A stretch of DNA of 64,000 nt from Bacteroidaceae bacterium (GCA_017560945.1 JAFZDY010000052.1:26767-90766), one strand, 5' to 3'. Counted from the stretch's first letter, positions 27,577 through 38,401 are shown. Notes: a model not told the origin generated them from the letters alone. Numbers and translations are program-made.

Positions 27577-29628
27577 ATGCAGAAAGGTAACATCGGGGTT
27601 ACGACCGAGAACATCTTCCCCGTCATCAAAAAGTTCTTGTATAGCGATCATGAGATTTTCCTTCGCGAATTGGTTTCCAATGCTGTGGATGCTACCCAAA
27701 AATTGAAAACCTACGCTTCAAAGGGTGATTTTAAAGGCGAATTGGGCGACATTACTGTACGTGTGAATCTCGATAAAGAGGCTGGAACTATCACCATCAG
27801 TGACCATGGTATAGGTATGACTGCTGAGGAAATCGACAAGTATATCAATCAGATTGCATTTTCTGGTGCAAATGATTTCTTGGACAAGTATAAGGACGAT
27901 GCTAACGCTATCATTGGACACTTCGGCCTTGGTTTCTACTCTGCCTTCATGGTAGCCAAGAAGGTGGATATTATCACTCGTTCATACCAAGAAGGTGCGC
28001 AAGCCGTGAAGTGGAGTTGTGACGGAAGTCCTGAATTTACGCTTGAAGAGGCTGAACGCGCTGAACGTGGTACTGACATTGTACTTTACATCGATGATGA
28101 TTGCAAAGAGTTTCTTGAAGAGAGCCGTATTTCTGCTCTGTTGAACAAGTATTGCCGTTTCTTGCCTGTGACCGTTGCTTTCGGTAAGAAAAAGGATTGG
28201 AAAGATGGTAAACAAATTGAGACAGAGGAGGATAATGTAATCAATAATACAGATCCCCTGTGGATGAAAAAGCCACAAGATTTGAAAGATGAGGATTATA
28301 AGAAGTTTTATCGCGACCTATATCCTATGTCCGATGAACCCCTCTTCTGGATTCACCTCAATGTGGATTATCCCTTCAACTTGACAGGTGTACTCTATTT
28401 CCCAAAAATTAAGAGCAACATTGATCTTCAGAAGAATAAAATTCAGCTTTATTGCAATCAAGTATATGTGACAGATTCAGTGGAAGGTATTGTACCTGAC
28501 TTCCTTACCTTGTTGCATGGTGTGATTGACTCTCCAGACATCCCATTGAATGTGTCACGCTCTTATCTTCAGAGTGATAGCAATGTGAAAAAGATCTCTA
28601 CTTACATCTCAAAGAAGGTCGCAGATCGTTTGCAAAGCATCTTTAAAAATGACCGTAAGGAGTTCGAGCAAAAATGGGATGACTTGAAACTCTTCATTCA
28701 CTATGGATTGCTTACTCAAGAGGACTTTTATGATAAGGCTAATAAGTTTACGCTCTTCAAGGATACAGATGACAAATTCTATACTTACGAAGAGTATCAG
28801 ACACTTATCAAGGACAATCAGACAGATAAGGATGGAAATCTTATCTACCTTTATGCCAATAATAAAGAGGAACAATATGCTTACATTGAAGCAGCTACTG
28901 CCAAGGGATACAATGTATTGTTGATGGATGGCCAGTTGGATACTGCTTTAGTGGGTATGTTGGAGCACAAACTCGAAAAGGCACGTTTCACTCGCGTGGA
29001 TAGTGATGTAGTAGATCGTCTCATCGCTAAAGAAGAGGCTAAGAATGCCAATATTGAAGCTGGTAAGAGCGAAATTCTTTCGTCAGTATTCCGTAGCCAA
29101 TTGCCTCAAGTAAATAAGGTAGAGTTTCATGTCGAGGCTCATTCTTTGGGGGAAACAGCTAGTCCTATCCTTATCACTCAAGGTGAATATATGCGACGAA
29201 TGAAAGAGATGGCAAATTTGCAACCTGGCATGGCTTTTTATGGTGAGATGCCAGATATGTTTAATCTTGTGCTCAATGTGGATCACAAACTCATAAAGAG
29301 CGTGTTGGCTGATACTGATAAGGAGTGTGAGGCAGAATTGTCGCCAATCGAAGCCGAACTTCGTGGTTTGAATGCTCGTCAAGCTGTGCTTGAGCAGGCA
29401 CAAAAGGATAAGAAGGTCGATGAAATATCTGAGGCAGAGAAGAATGATTTAGAAGACGTAGAAAAGAAAATTGCTGCTGAAAAGAGCAAAAAAGAGGCTG
29501 TGATTAGCAAATTCGCTTCAGAAAATAAGGTTGTACATCAACTTATTGACCTTGCTTTGCTTCAGAATGGAATGCTCAAGGGTGAAGCTCTTAATAATTT
29601 TGTGAAGCGCAGTATCGATTTAATTTGA
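27577..29628 (+). CDS. htpG: Molecular chaperone HtpG (Hsp90)
   Basis: A 683-residue Hsp90. The N-terminal GHKL ATPase domain shows the motifs ELVSNAVDAT, ISDHGIGMT and GHFGLGFYSAFMV. The middle domain carries the catalytic arginine in DIPLNVSRSYLQ. The C-terminal dimerisation domain contains an extra charged coiled-coil segment at about residues 590-650. It follows clpC after a terminator, so the two stress genes are neighbours with separate transcripts. Confidence 0.96.
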   Translation: MQKGNIGVTTENIFPVIKKFLYSDHEIFLRELVSNAVDATQKLKTYASKGDFKGELGDITVRVNLDKEAGTITISDHGIGMTAEEIDKYINQIAFSGANDFLDKYKDDANAIIGHFGLGFYSAFMVAKKVDIITRSYQEGAQAVKWSCDGSPEFTLEEAERAERGTDIVLYIDDDCKEFLEESRISALLNKYCRFLPVTVAFGKKKDWKDGKQIETEEDNVINNTDPLWMKKPQDLKDEDYKKFYRDLYPMSDEPLFWIHLNVDYPFNLTGVLYFPKIKSNIDLQKNKIQLYCNQVYVTDSVEGIVPDFLTLLHGVIDSPDIPLNVSRSYLQSDSNVKKISTYISKKVADRLQSIFKNDRKEFEQKWDDLKLFIHYGLLTQEDFYDKANKFTLFKDTDDKFYTYEEYQTLIKDNQTDKDGNLIYLYANNKEEQYAYIEAATAKGYNVLLMDGQLDTALVGMLEHKLEKARFTRVDSDVVDRLIAKEEAKNANIEAGKSEILSSVFRSQLPQVNKVEFHVEAHSLGETASPILITQGEYMRRMKEMANLQPGMAFYGEMPDMFNLVLNVDHKLIKSVLADTDKECEAELSPIEAELRGLNARQAVLEQAQKDKKVDEISEAEKNDLEDVEKKIAAEKSKKEAVISKFASENKVVHQLIDLALLQNGMLKGEALNNFVKRSIDLI

Positions 29629-29645
29629 TAAAAGGTGTTTTGACG

Positions 29646-29697
29646 GCACGGATTACGCGGATTTTTCAATGATAAAACCATTTTGCGTAATCCGTGC
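29646..29697. repeat. Palindromic intergenic repeat R2
   Basis: GCACGGATTACGC at 29646-29658 and its reverse complement GCGTAATCCGTGC at 29685-29697 form a 13-bp perfect stem with a 26-base loop. It sits 17 bp after htpG and could also serve as that gene's transcript end, since AT-rich sequence follows. Confidence 0.85.
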
Positions 29698-29792
29698 TAT
29701 TTTTACATGGAAATAGGCTATTACTTAACTTTCCAAGTATCAATGAGTTGATGGATTAGACGAAAAAAACTTGGAAAAAAGTCTTTGAAATA

Positions 29793-29824
29793 TTTGGCTA
29801 GTATATGAAAAAGCAGTACCTTTG
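29793..29824 (+). promoter_or_regulatory. Promoter of the tRNA-Arg pair (TTTG-N20-TACCTTTG)
   Basis: TTTG at 29793-29796 and TACCTTTG at 29817-29824 with a 20-bp spacer. The first tRNA begins 18 bp later. Confidence 0.75.
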
Positions 29825-29842
29825 CACTCGTTAAACAAACAA

Positions 29843-29916
29843 GGTCGCGTAGCTCAACTGAATAGAGTAGCTGACTACGGATCAGCCGGTTACAGGTTTG
29901 AATCCTGTCGCGATCA
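29843..29916 (+). tRNA. tRNA-Arg (anticodon ACG), first copy
   Basis: A 74-base cloverleaf. The acceptor stem GGTCGCG/CGCGATC (one G-U pair) is followed by discriminator A. The anticodon stem GCTGA/TCAGC closes the loop CTACGGA with anticodon ACG, and the T-arm is ACAGG-TTTGAAT-CCTGT. The CCA end is not encoded (CGA follows). The ACG anticodon needs conversion to ICG by TadA. The D-stem contains a G-U pair. Confidence 0.93.
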
Positions 29917-29946
29917 CGATACTTCATAAATATTTGTTTGACATTT

Positions 29947-30020
29947 GGCTCCGTAGCTCAACTGAATAGAGCATCTGACTACGGATCAGAAGGTTACAGG
30001 TTTGAATCCTGTCGGAGTCA
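29947..30020 (+). tRNA. tRNA-Arg (anticodon ACG), second copy
   Basis: A 74-base cloverleaf 30 bp after the first. Acceptor stem GGCTCCG/CGGAGTC with one G-U pair, anticodon stem TCTGA/TCAGA around the same ACG loop, and an identical T-arm. It differs from the first copy mainly in the acceptor stem, the ends of the anticodon stem and the start of the variable loop. CCA is not encoded. Confidence 0.93.
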
Positions 30021-30024
30021 CAAG

Positions 30025-30057
30025 GAATACTCTCGCTGTGAAGCGAGGGTATTCTTT
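30025..30057 (+). terminator. Terminator of the tRNA-Arg transcript
   Basis: GAATACTCTCGCT at 30025-30037 pairs with AGCGAGGGTATTC at 30042-30054 around a short loop, then a few T residues. It follows the second tRNA by five bases. Confidence 0.85.
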
Positions 30058-30144
30058 GCTTTTATAAGGATTGTATTTATTTCTTCAAGGTGGCTATAAG
30101 GTGTTTTTCACTTTCTCCATCTTTTTACTCAATGAATAATAAAA

Positions 30145-30205
30145 ACGCGAATTACACCGAATAATACGGATGGTTTGAATCCGTGTATCCTGTGTAATCC
30201 GCGCC
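30145..30205. repeat. Palindromic intergenic repeat R3
   Basis: An imperfect palindrome: GCGAATTACACCG at the left, TGTGTAATCCGCGC at the right, with an inner pair ATACGGAT/ATCCGTGTAT. It belongs to the same family as R2, so the tRNA-Arg pair is flanked by two copies. It lies just after the 3' end of hpt. Confidence 0.8.
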
Positions 30206-30241
30206 TAATTATTAGGGGTTGGATTAATATTGTAAAGCTAA

Positions 30242-30778
30242 TTACTCCATTACTTGGTAAATGTGGCGGAGATTGCGACCTTCGTGATCGTAATCCAATC
30301 CATATCCTACAATGAATTCATTTTCAATATCGAAACAACGATACGGAATATCCAAATCTACTTTTAAGTTTCCTGGCTTTACCAACAGAGATGAGATGTA
30401 TACTTCGGCAGGATTCTTGTCCTCCAACATATGAAGCAACTCCTTCATAGTGAAACCTGAATCGACAATATCCTCTACGATTACTACGGTACGTCCTTCG
30501 ATGCTCTGAGTCAATCCTAAAAGGTGTTTGATTTGACCTGTAGAACTATCTCCTTCGTAAGATGCTACTCGTACAAATGTGATTTCACAAGGTATTGTAA
30601 TGTCGCGTAACAAATCTGCGGCAAAAACGAACGAACCATTTAGAATAACAAGGAACAGGGGATTCTTGCCTGCTAAATCGTTATTCATTTTTGTTGCTAA
30701 TTCTTTTACACGACTGAGAATTTTATCCTCGGTGATATACAAGCCAAAGAGTTTATCTTTTACTTTTACGGTATCCAT
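30242..30778 (-). CDS. hpt: Hypoxanthine phosphoribosyltransferase
   Basis: A 178-residue enzyme that joins hypoxanthine (and often guanine) to PRPP to make IMP or GMP. The PRPP-binding motif VVIVEDIVDSGFTM is at about residues 98-111, the N-terminal PPi loop NGSFVFAADLLRD at about 49-61, and the purine-contacting FVVGYGLDY-like segment (FIVGYGLDYDHEGRN) is near the C-terminus. Downstream in transcription order lies repeat R3; upstream are a DUF5020 protein and an NCS2 permease, making a purine-salvage set. Confidence 0.94.
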   Translation of the reverse strand: MDTVKVKDKLFGLYITEDKILSRVKELATKMNNDLAGKNPLFLVILNGSFVFAADLLRDITIPCEITFVRVASYEGDSSTGQIKHLLGLTQSIEGRTVVIVEDIVDSGFTMKELLHMLEDKNPAEVYISSLLVKPGNLKVDLDIPYRCFDIENEFIVGYGLDYDHEGRNLRHIYQVME

Positions 30779-30815
30779 TGTTTCGTTGTATGTTTATTTT
30801 TATGTAAAAACGATG

Positions 30816-31538
30816 TTAGAATGTCCATTTAGCTGCTAATGTGGGGATAAGATAGAATCTATTGTTGATTCCATCTGTAGGCCATACCAAATTGTTGCAG
30901 ATTTCCATTTCTGCACCTACACTTAACTTGCAATCATCATCCACACTATCAAGTTGCCATAAATTTACCCAAAATTGTGGTTCACTGCTTAGAATCAATG
31001 AACCATTTACACTATTGTCGTGCCAAAGGTCTGCGTAACCACTGAATGTATAGAGACCTTCGCCAAAATGTATGCCCCATACAGTGGTGATTTGCCAACT
31101 ATGATTGGTCTCCACCACCTGATTAGCCAAATATTTGTATAACAACTGCAAAGAGAAAGTCTTACTGAAGTCTGCATTTGCCCAATTCCATGCTGCACCT
31201 GTCAAATATGCATCATTGTAACTTCCTGTTATTCCAGACAAACCTCCATTGTACTCAATATGCAAAGCTATAGGAGACTCCCAGAAACGGAGCTCACGTG
31301 AAAATTCAGTATATACACTCTCTAATTTGTTGTCGGCAAAATTTCCATCTACAAAGAAATAGGTACTTCCCCATTTGTCTGCTGTAAAGTTTTCAATGGT
31401 AGCTGTCCAATGCGGACGATTGGATAATTCGCTTCCATATATATTGTTACCGAAATCGTGGTGCATCTGAACGTTTAATTGTGCTGCCAAATGCAGTGAT
31501 ACAAATGCTAATGCAATGGATGATATGATTTTTTTCAT
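30816..31538 (-). CDS. DUF5020 family outer-membrane beta-barrel (Tsx-like)
   Basis: A 240-residue protein with a signal peptide ending HLAAQ and a run of alternating beta strands to a C-terminal aromatic residue (LAAKWTF), the usual end of an outer-membrane barrel. It fits the DUF5020 family, which resembles the Tsx nucleoside channel. Lying between hpt and an NCS2-type purine permease, it may be the outer-membrane entry for nucleosides or bases; that role is inferred from context. Confidence 0.72.
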   Translation of the reverse strand: MKKIISSIALAFVSLHLAAQLNVQMHHDFGNNIYGSELSNRPHWTATIENFTADKWGSTYFFVDGNFADNKLESVYTEFSRELRFWESPIALHIEYNGGLSGITGSYNDAYLTGAAWNWANADFSKTFSLQLLYKYLANQVVETNHSWQITTVWGIHFGEGLYTFSGYADLWHDNSVNGSLILSSEPQFWVNLWQLDSVDDDCKLSVGAEMEICNNLVWPTDGINNRFYLIPTLAAKWTF

Positions 31539-31594
31539 TGTTATTACCTTTATGAATTACTGAAAATAGTGATTTCTCTCGATGTTGTATTTAC

Positions 31595-32881
31595 TTACAA
31601 AAGGAATTTAAGTAAGAATACTGCTGCCAGTACATACATACCCACAGACAAAACCTTCCTATTTCCACTGAGGAGATTGATGATCACATACATTAGATGT
31701 CCCAACATAATACCATCAGAGATGCTGTACGCCAAGGGCATAAAGATGATGCAAATGAAAGCAGGAATTGATTCTTTGTAATCGAAGAAGTCAATTTTCC
31801 AGATGTTGCTCATCATCATCAATCCGACTAATACCAACACAGGGGCTGTTGCTGCGGCTGGTATAGCCAAGAAGAAGGGTGCAAAGAACAAGGAAATGAG
31901 GAAACATATACCAGTAACAAAGGAGGTAAATCCGCTACGACCACCTTCGTTTACACCTGCTGCACTTTCTACATATACAGCTACGGTACTTGTACCCATT
32001 ACAGCACCAGCAGCTGTAGATACAGAGTCAACCATAAATATCTTCTTAAGTCCGGGAATCTTTCCGTCTTCCTTTATCATTCCTGCACGGTTTGTAACAC
32101 CTATTACAGTACCAATACAGTCGAACAAATCTACAAACAAAAGGGTAAACACGATGATTACCATGTCTTTAGTAAATATACCTTGCCATTCGAGTTGCAT
32201 AAATATAGGTTCAATGCTAGGAGGTACACTGAATACGCCACTGATTTCTGTTACTCCCATGGGGATACCGATAAGTGTGGTGGCTATGATACCTATCAAC
32301 AAAGCACCTTTTATGTCTTTTACTAACATAATGGAAGTCAATGCTATACCTATTAGACCAAGAAGGCCTGAACCTGAAGTTAAGTTACCCAAACTAACCA
32401 ATGTAGCCTCGTTGTCCACGATGACACCTGCATTTTTCAATCCAATGAATGCTATGTAGAGTCCAATACCTGCACTGATTGCACTTTTTAAAGAGTCAGG
32501 AATCACTTCTACTATCTTTTCGCGTAAGTTTGTAACGGTCAATAAAATGAATACCAAACCTTCGAGGAATACCGCCGTCAGTGCAAATTGCCAAGAGTAG
32601 CCCATAATCAAAACCACCGTGTAAGCAAAAAATGCGTTCAATCCCATACCTGGTGCAAGCGCCAATGGTAATTTTGCATACAATGCCATAAAAATGGTCG
32701 GAAGTGCCGACATCAATACTGTGGTTGTGAACAAGGCTCCCTTGTCCATACCTGTTTCACCAAGGATACTAGGATTTACAGCCAAGATGTAGGCCATTGT
32801 AAGGAATGTGGTGATACCAGCCATGACTTCCGTCTTAACGGTAGTCTCTTTTGGATTGAATCCGAAAAGTTTTCCAAGCAT
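31595..32881 (-). CDS. NCS2 family permease (AzgA-like, guanine/hypoxanthine)
   Basis: A 428-residue membrane protein with 12-14 helices. It starts MLGKLFGFNPKETTVKTEVMAG, has AGITTFLTMAYILAVNP in helix 1, and carries the AzgA-type segments GMGLNAFFAYTVV and FVDLFDCIGTVIGVTNRAG. The AzgA subgroup of NCS2 takes up adenine, guanine or hypoxanthine with protons. Its place next to hpt supports a purine-base substrate. A hairpin at 32945-32982 separates it from dapA. Confidence 0.9.
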   Translation of the reverse strand: MLGKLFGFNPKETTVKTEVMAGITTFLTMAYILAVNPSILGETGMDKGALFTTTVLMSALPTIFMALYAKLPLALAPGMGLNAFFAYTVVLIMGYSWQFALTAVFLEGLVFILLTVTNLREKIVEVIPDSLKSAISAGIGLYIAFIGLKNAGVIVDNEATLVSLGNLTSGSGLLGLIGIALTSIMLVKDIKGALLIGIIATTLIGIPMGVTEISGVFSVPPSIEPIFMQLEWQGIFTKDMVIIVFTLLFVDLFDCIGTVIGVTNRAGMIKEDGKIPGLKKIFMVDSVSTAAGAVMGTSTVAVYVESAAGVNEGGRSGFTSFVTGICFLISLFFAPFFLAIPAAATAPVLVLVGLMMMSNIWKIDFFDYKESIPAFICIIFMPLAYSISDGIMLGHLMYVIINLLSGNRKVLSVGMYVLAAVFLLKFLL

Positions 32882-32944
32882 AATTTTAGATTCTTTTATT
32901 TATTTTGGCTACAAAGATAGAAACAATTTCTTTATAAATACCAT

Positions 32945-32982
32945 AAAACGCCCTAAATCTTAATCGATATAGAGCGTTTTTT
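32945..32982 (-). terminator. Hairpin between dapA and the NCS2 permease gene
   Basis: AAAACGCCCT at 32945-32954 pairs, with one mismatch, with AGAGCGTTTT at 32971-32980. On the minus strand a T-run follows the stem, so it can end the dapA transcript. Confidence 0.6.
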
Positions 32983-33002
32983 AGGTTTTTAGCATACTTT
33001 TC

Positions 33003-33896
33003 TTAGTACTTTATGTGCAGTTCTTGCAATATTTGGCGCATTTTCTCAAACGTAGTGATACGTGTGGGCACAAGCGGTAAGCGTAGACGGTTCTCAATCA
33101 TACCCATCGCATTCAGCATAGCCTTGACACCTGCGGGGTTTCCATCGACAAAGAGTAAGCTGAACAATTCGGTGAAACTATGGTGAATTTTCAAAGCATT
33201 GGCATAGTCACCTTGTAATGCAAGGCGAGTCATACGGCTAAATTCCTTGGGAAATGCGTTTCCTATTACAGAAATAACACCTACGGCGCCCAGTGTAATG
33301 AGGGGGAATGTAATTCCGTCGTCACCAGATATTACATCAAAGTTTTCAGGCTTGTTCTTGATGATGTCGTCCATCTGAGTAATGTTGCCTGATGCTTCCT
33401 TGATAGCAATGACATTCTTGAAATCGCGTGCAATGCGCAGGGTGGTTTCTGCGGTCATATTCACTCCTGTGCGACCTGGCACATTATAGAGTACGATTGG
33501 GAGTTCTGTTGATTCTGCTATCGCTTTATAGTGCTGATAAATACCTTCTTGTGAAGGTTTGTTATAGTAAGGTACAACGGATAAAATAGCGTCAATACCC
33601 GTAAAATCGTCATTCTTTAAACTATCGATAATAGCTTGAGTATTATTACCTCCACAACCGAGCATGATGGGGATTCGTCCATTTACACGCTCCACCACGA
33701 GGCGAGTAATCTCTTTTTTTTCTTCTGTGGACAATGTAGGAGTTTCGGCTGTAGTACCTAATACGCACAGGAAATCTGCACCATTTTGTACCAAATGGTC
33801 AACCATACGCATTAAGGCAGGATAATCAACTGAACCATCTTCCTTGAAAGGGGTAATGAGGGCCACGCCCATTCCTTTAAATCTACGGTATATCAT
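33003..33896 (-). CDS. dapA: 4-hydroxy-tetrahydrodipicolinate synthase
   Basis: DapA condenses pyruvate with aspartate semialdehyde in the lysine/diaminopimelate pathway. The 297-residue TIM barrel has the Schiff-base lysine in VIAIKEASGN (about residue 164), the catalytic tyrosine in VLYNVPGRTG (about 136) and the substrate-binding GTTAETPTLS near residues 47-56. A -7 box TAATTTTG lies on the minus strand at 33940-33947, about 45 bp before the start codon. Confidence 0.96.
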   Translation of the reverse strand: MIYRRFKGMGVALITPFKEDGSVDYPALMRMVDHLVQNGADFLCVLGTTAETPTLSTEEKKEITRLVVERVNGRIPIMLGCGGNNTQAIIDSLKNDDFTGIDAILSVVPYYNKPSQEGIYQHYKAIAESTELPIVLYNVPGRTGVNMTAETTLRIARDFKNVIAIKEASGNITQMDDIIKNKPENFDVISGDDGITFPLITLGAVGVISVIGNAFPKEFSRMTRLALQGDYANALKIHHSFTELFSLLFVDGNPAGVKAMLNAMGMIENRLRLPLVPTRITTFEKMRQILQELHIKY

Positions 33897-34113
33897 ATAG
33901 ATAGCGTTTCTTTCGTTTCAATTTTAAACTAATTGGCCGCAAAATTACAAAATAAATTCGGTAAAAACAGCGTTTTGCTTGACAAATATTCCTCTTTCCT
34001 GTGATTTTAGAAACAATTTTGTCTGAACTGATTGGTGGACGATGATGCTCCTTTCCTTTCTATAGTCATAATAGCTCCTTATTTTTGTTCCCTTCCTCCC
34101 TCATCTTGTCTTG

Positions 34114-34224
34114 TTGCCATAGTGAAGGTAGTCTCCTGCCACAGTGATGGCAGTTCTCTGCCAAGCCGATGGCAGTTCCCTGCCTCCATGGTGGCAGACG
34201 TCTGCCAACGCCGTTGGCAGTGGC
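34114..34224. repeat. Array of 22-bp-period GGCAG/CTGCC palindromes
   Basis: Four consecutive 14-bp palindromes of the form GGCAGnnnnCTGCC (first GGTAG) start at 34127, 34149, 34171 and 34193, separated by 8-bp spacers. A half unit before (34116-34119) and one after (34216-34220) extend the array. The spacers are also flanked by TGCC/GGCA, so the array can fold in two registers. It lies between dapA and the DUF6078-like gene, just after the latter's 3' end. Confidence 0.85.
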
Positions 34225-34265
34225 AAAAGATGCGGATGAGTTGGTGAAAAGATGCAGACGTGCGC

Positions 34266-34676
34266 TTATTGCCAAAGGTAATCTTCCTCGTAAGCGTCGA
34301 AATCCCACTCTTCAGTGAAACCGAGTCGGGCGATTATCTGGCGCACAGCTTTCTGTTCGTCGGGTGAAAGCAGGCGCTCTCCCTTGCGGATGCGGTAGTA
34401 GTTCCGTTCGCTGAAGTGCAGCGACAAGGCCGTTACTGCCCGTTCGTGAATTTTGTAGGGCAGTTCTCCCATCACCTTCTTCATGCCTTTGGCGTAGCGC
34501 ACCTTTTGTGCCGAGGTATAGTGCTTGCATCCGTTTTCGGATGTTTCGAGAAACTTGGGATTAAAAATCGTAACTTGTGCATCCTCGCACTCTGTCAGAG
34601 CCACATGGCGCAGGCATTCCTTTGCCTTCGGACATTCCGTCCGTGTGCATAGGGGGTAGTTGAATGGTATTTTCAT
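34266..34676 (-). CDS. DUF6078-like small protein
   Basis: A 136-residue cytoplasmic protein with cysteines in an N-terminal pattern (CTRTECPKAKECLRH), a middle basic helix-rich part and a conserved-looking ERNYYRIRKGERLLSPDEQ segment near residues 88-106. It resembles a Bacteroidales-specific family I know as DUF6078. The four N-terminal cysteines could bind a metal or Fe-S cluster, but this is not established. It is isolated, with a palindrome array after its end. Confidence 0.6.
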   Translation of the reverse strand: MKIPFNYPLCTRTECPKAKECLRHVALTECEDAQVTIFNPKFLETSENGCKHYTSAQKVRYAKGMKKVMGELPYKIHERAVTALSLHFSERNYYRIRKGERLLSPDEQKAVRQIIARLGFTEEWDFDAYEEDYLWQ

Positions 34677-34774
34677 TGTGGTATTTATTATAATTGCATT
34701 TTCGATGTAAAGTTAATCATTTTTGTGGGTATAATCGTGGGTTTTTATGGATCCTTTAAATCAGGACGATAGGT

Positions 34775-35824
34775 TTACAGTTCTTCAATTTTATATCCAC
34801 TTCTTTTAGCAAAGCTAATCATTTCATCACTATCAAATGGACATCCTTTACCCCATTGGTCTGTTAAAGCAAATATGATACCGTCTGCGCTTTTCATCAA
34901 TTGGGACTCCTCTTTGAAACAACGGACTTCTCCGAGTCTTTCCTTTCGATAAATCCTACCAGGTAATCGTGTCTCAATCTCAGAAAACGTTAGATGTGGA
35001 TGTTCCTTTACATATAATTTGGCGATGGATAGAGCAAGTTCTCTCTTGCAGAATCTTCCATTTCCGTTTAATGAATAGTAAATTCTTTTCTTTATACTTG
35101 ATTTTGAGTGATTTATTTTATCCTCTTTTAAAATATTAGAGTGAGATTCTTGTACAGTTATAATATCTTTGGAACTTTTGTCAACCAAAATAATATCTAT
35201 TCGATTCAGTATGGCATCAATTGAATCTTCTTGATGTCCGTCTGCACTTAATTTAGTTCGTAAGAGGTTATACAAAACTGCTTTTCCATTGTCAGATACT
35301 AAGTTGTTGACGGTTGTTTCTATATCTTCTTCCTGCTTTCGTTGTTCTATCTGTGTTAAGCAATAATTTTCCCATTTTCTAACATCGAAAATAGAACGTT
35401 TCATTAATTCAACAAAACAAAGTCCCATTTCAGAGTTTGCTTCATATGGTATCACAGACACTAATTGTGGCTCTTCTGTTTTGTTATAGTAGTATATTTG
35501 AATGTTCTCACCAATGTAAAACCCAATGGAACAGATTAATTGCTTCATATAACTAGCCAATTGTACACAATCTCTTTCTCGGAAATTGTGTGCAGGCTTC
35601 TTTAACTCTATTACGATTTGGGGAATAGAATTTATTTCCAATACAATATCAGGATAAACCTTTTGAGCAGCTCCTAAATTAACTTTCGGTTGTTGTTTGA
35701 TTTCATTCTTCATCCACCCCAATGAGCGTAATGTCCAACATACTGTATCTTGAAATCTTCTTTCCGAAACATTGTTTTTCTGACATTCTATAAAGTCTGA
35801 ACAGATTTCATTCCATTTTTCCAT
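34775..35824 (-). CDS. HsdR_N-type PD-(D/E)xK protein with C-terminal winged-helix-like domain
   Basis: A 349-residue protein. Residues about 20-130 match the N-terminal nuclease domain of type I restriction R subunits: PDIVLEI at 58-64 and IVIELKK at 70-76 give the PD...ExK site. There is no helicase domain. The middle is a charged helical region. The last 100 residues (KKRIYYSLNGNGRFCKREL, then SIAKLYVKEHPHLTFSEIE) resemble a C-terminal module often found on standalone nuclease-like proteins. The gene is AT-rich relative to ligA and forms a pair with the gene at 35870. A defence or DNA-processing role is possible but unproven. Confidence 0.7.
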   Translation of the reverse strand: MEKWNEICSDFIECQKNNVSERRFQDTVCWTLRSLGWMKNEIKQQPKVNLGAAQKVYPDIVLEINSIPQIVIELKKPAHNFRERDCVQLASYMKQLICSIGFYIGENIQIYYYNKTEEPQLVSVIPYEANSEMGLCFVELMKRSIFDVRKWENYCLTQIEQRKQEEDIETTVNNLVSDNGKAVLYNLLRTKLSADGHQEDSIDAILNRIDIILVDKSSKDIITVQESHSNILKEDKINHSKSSIKKRIYYSLNGNGRFCKRELALSIAKLYVKEHPHLTFSEIETRLPGRIYRKERLGEVRCFKEESQLMKSADGIIFALTDQWGKGCPFDSDEMISFAKRSGYKIEEL

Positions 35825-35869
35825 AAATAGTTATATCTTTATGTTATTATAATTTGTATGAAAGGCTAT

Positions 35870-36241
35870 TTATTTTGATTTATCGCCATTTTCGTTAATA
35901 GGTGTGAATAATTGGGTTGTAATATTTAAAGCATTCTGTAGTAATTCATAGGGCTTATAAATAAATCCGTTATGAGTTATTTCTAGGTTTTGAATCTCGG
36001 GATGATGAAAACTTATGAATTTTAATGTTTGGTCTAATTCACAAAACAAATCAATGAGGGCATATGCATAATTGGAAGAGTTGGTATAAATAACTTTGTC
36101 GCAATTAGCCTCTTGGATTTTCTCCATTAGTTTACACGCTTTTTTATGTGACCTGATGCTATAAATCTGCACAATAGGATTAGTTGGTAGTTCTTTGGCT
36201 ATATCTAACAAATTTATAATATTTTCAACTTTTGTTATCAT
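35870..36241 (-). CDS. Hypothetical 123-residue protein, partner of the HsdR_N-like gene
   Basis: A soluble alpha/beta protein (MITKVENIINLLDIAKEL at the start) with segments such as PIVQIYSIRS and DKVIYTNSSNYAYALIDLF. No signal peptide or membrane helix. It is upstream of the HsdR_N-type gene by 45 bp and downstream of ligA by 30 bp, all on the same strand. I do not recognise a family. Position suggests it is the first gene of a two-gene insertion behind ligA. Confidence 0.6.
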   Translation of the reverse strand: MITKVENIINLLDIAKELPTNPIVQIYSIRSHKKACKLMEKIQEANCDKVIYTNSSNYAYALIDLFCELDQTLKFISFHHPEIQNLEITHNGFIYKPYELLQNALNITTQLFTPINENGDKSK

Positions 36242-36271
36242 GTTTCTTTGAGCATTTATTTTTAGCTTCCT

Positions 36272-38401
<2,130 letters not shown>

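Noticed and set aside
31803-32459. A 218-residue open frame antisense to the NCS2 permease
   Set aside because: Rich in Pro/Thr/Ile as expected from the complement of a hydrophobic membrane protein; the permease frame is clearly real.
34114-34224. CRISPR array of GGCAG/CTGCC repeats
   Set aside because: The period is 22 bp with 8-bp spacers, far too short, and the repeat is a small palindrome; no cas genes.
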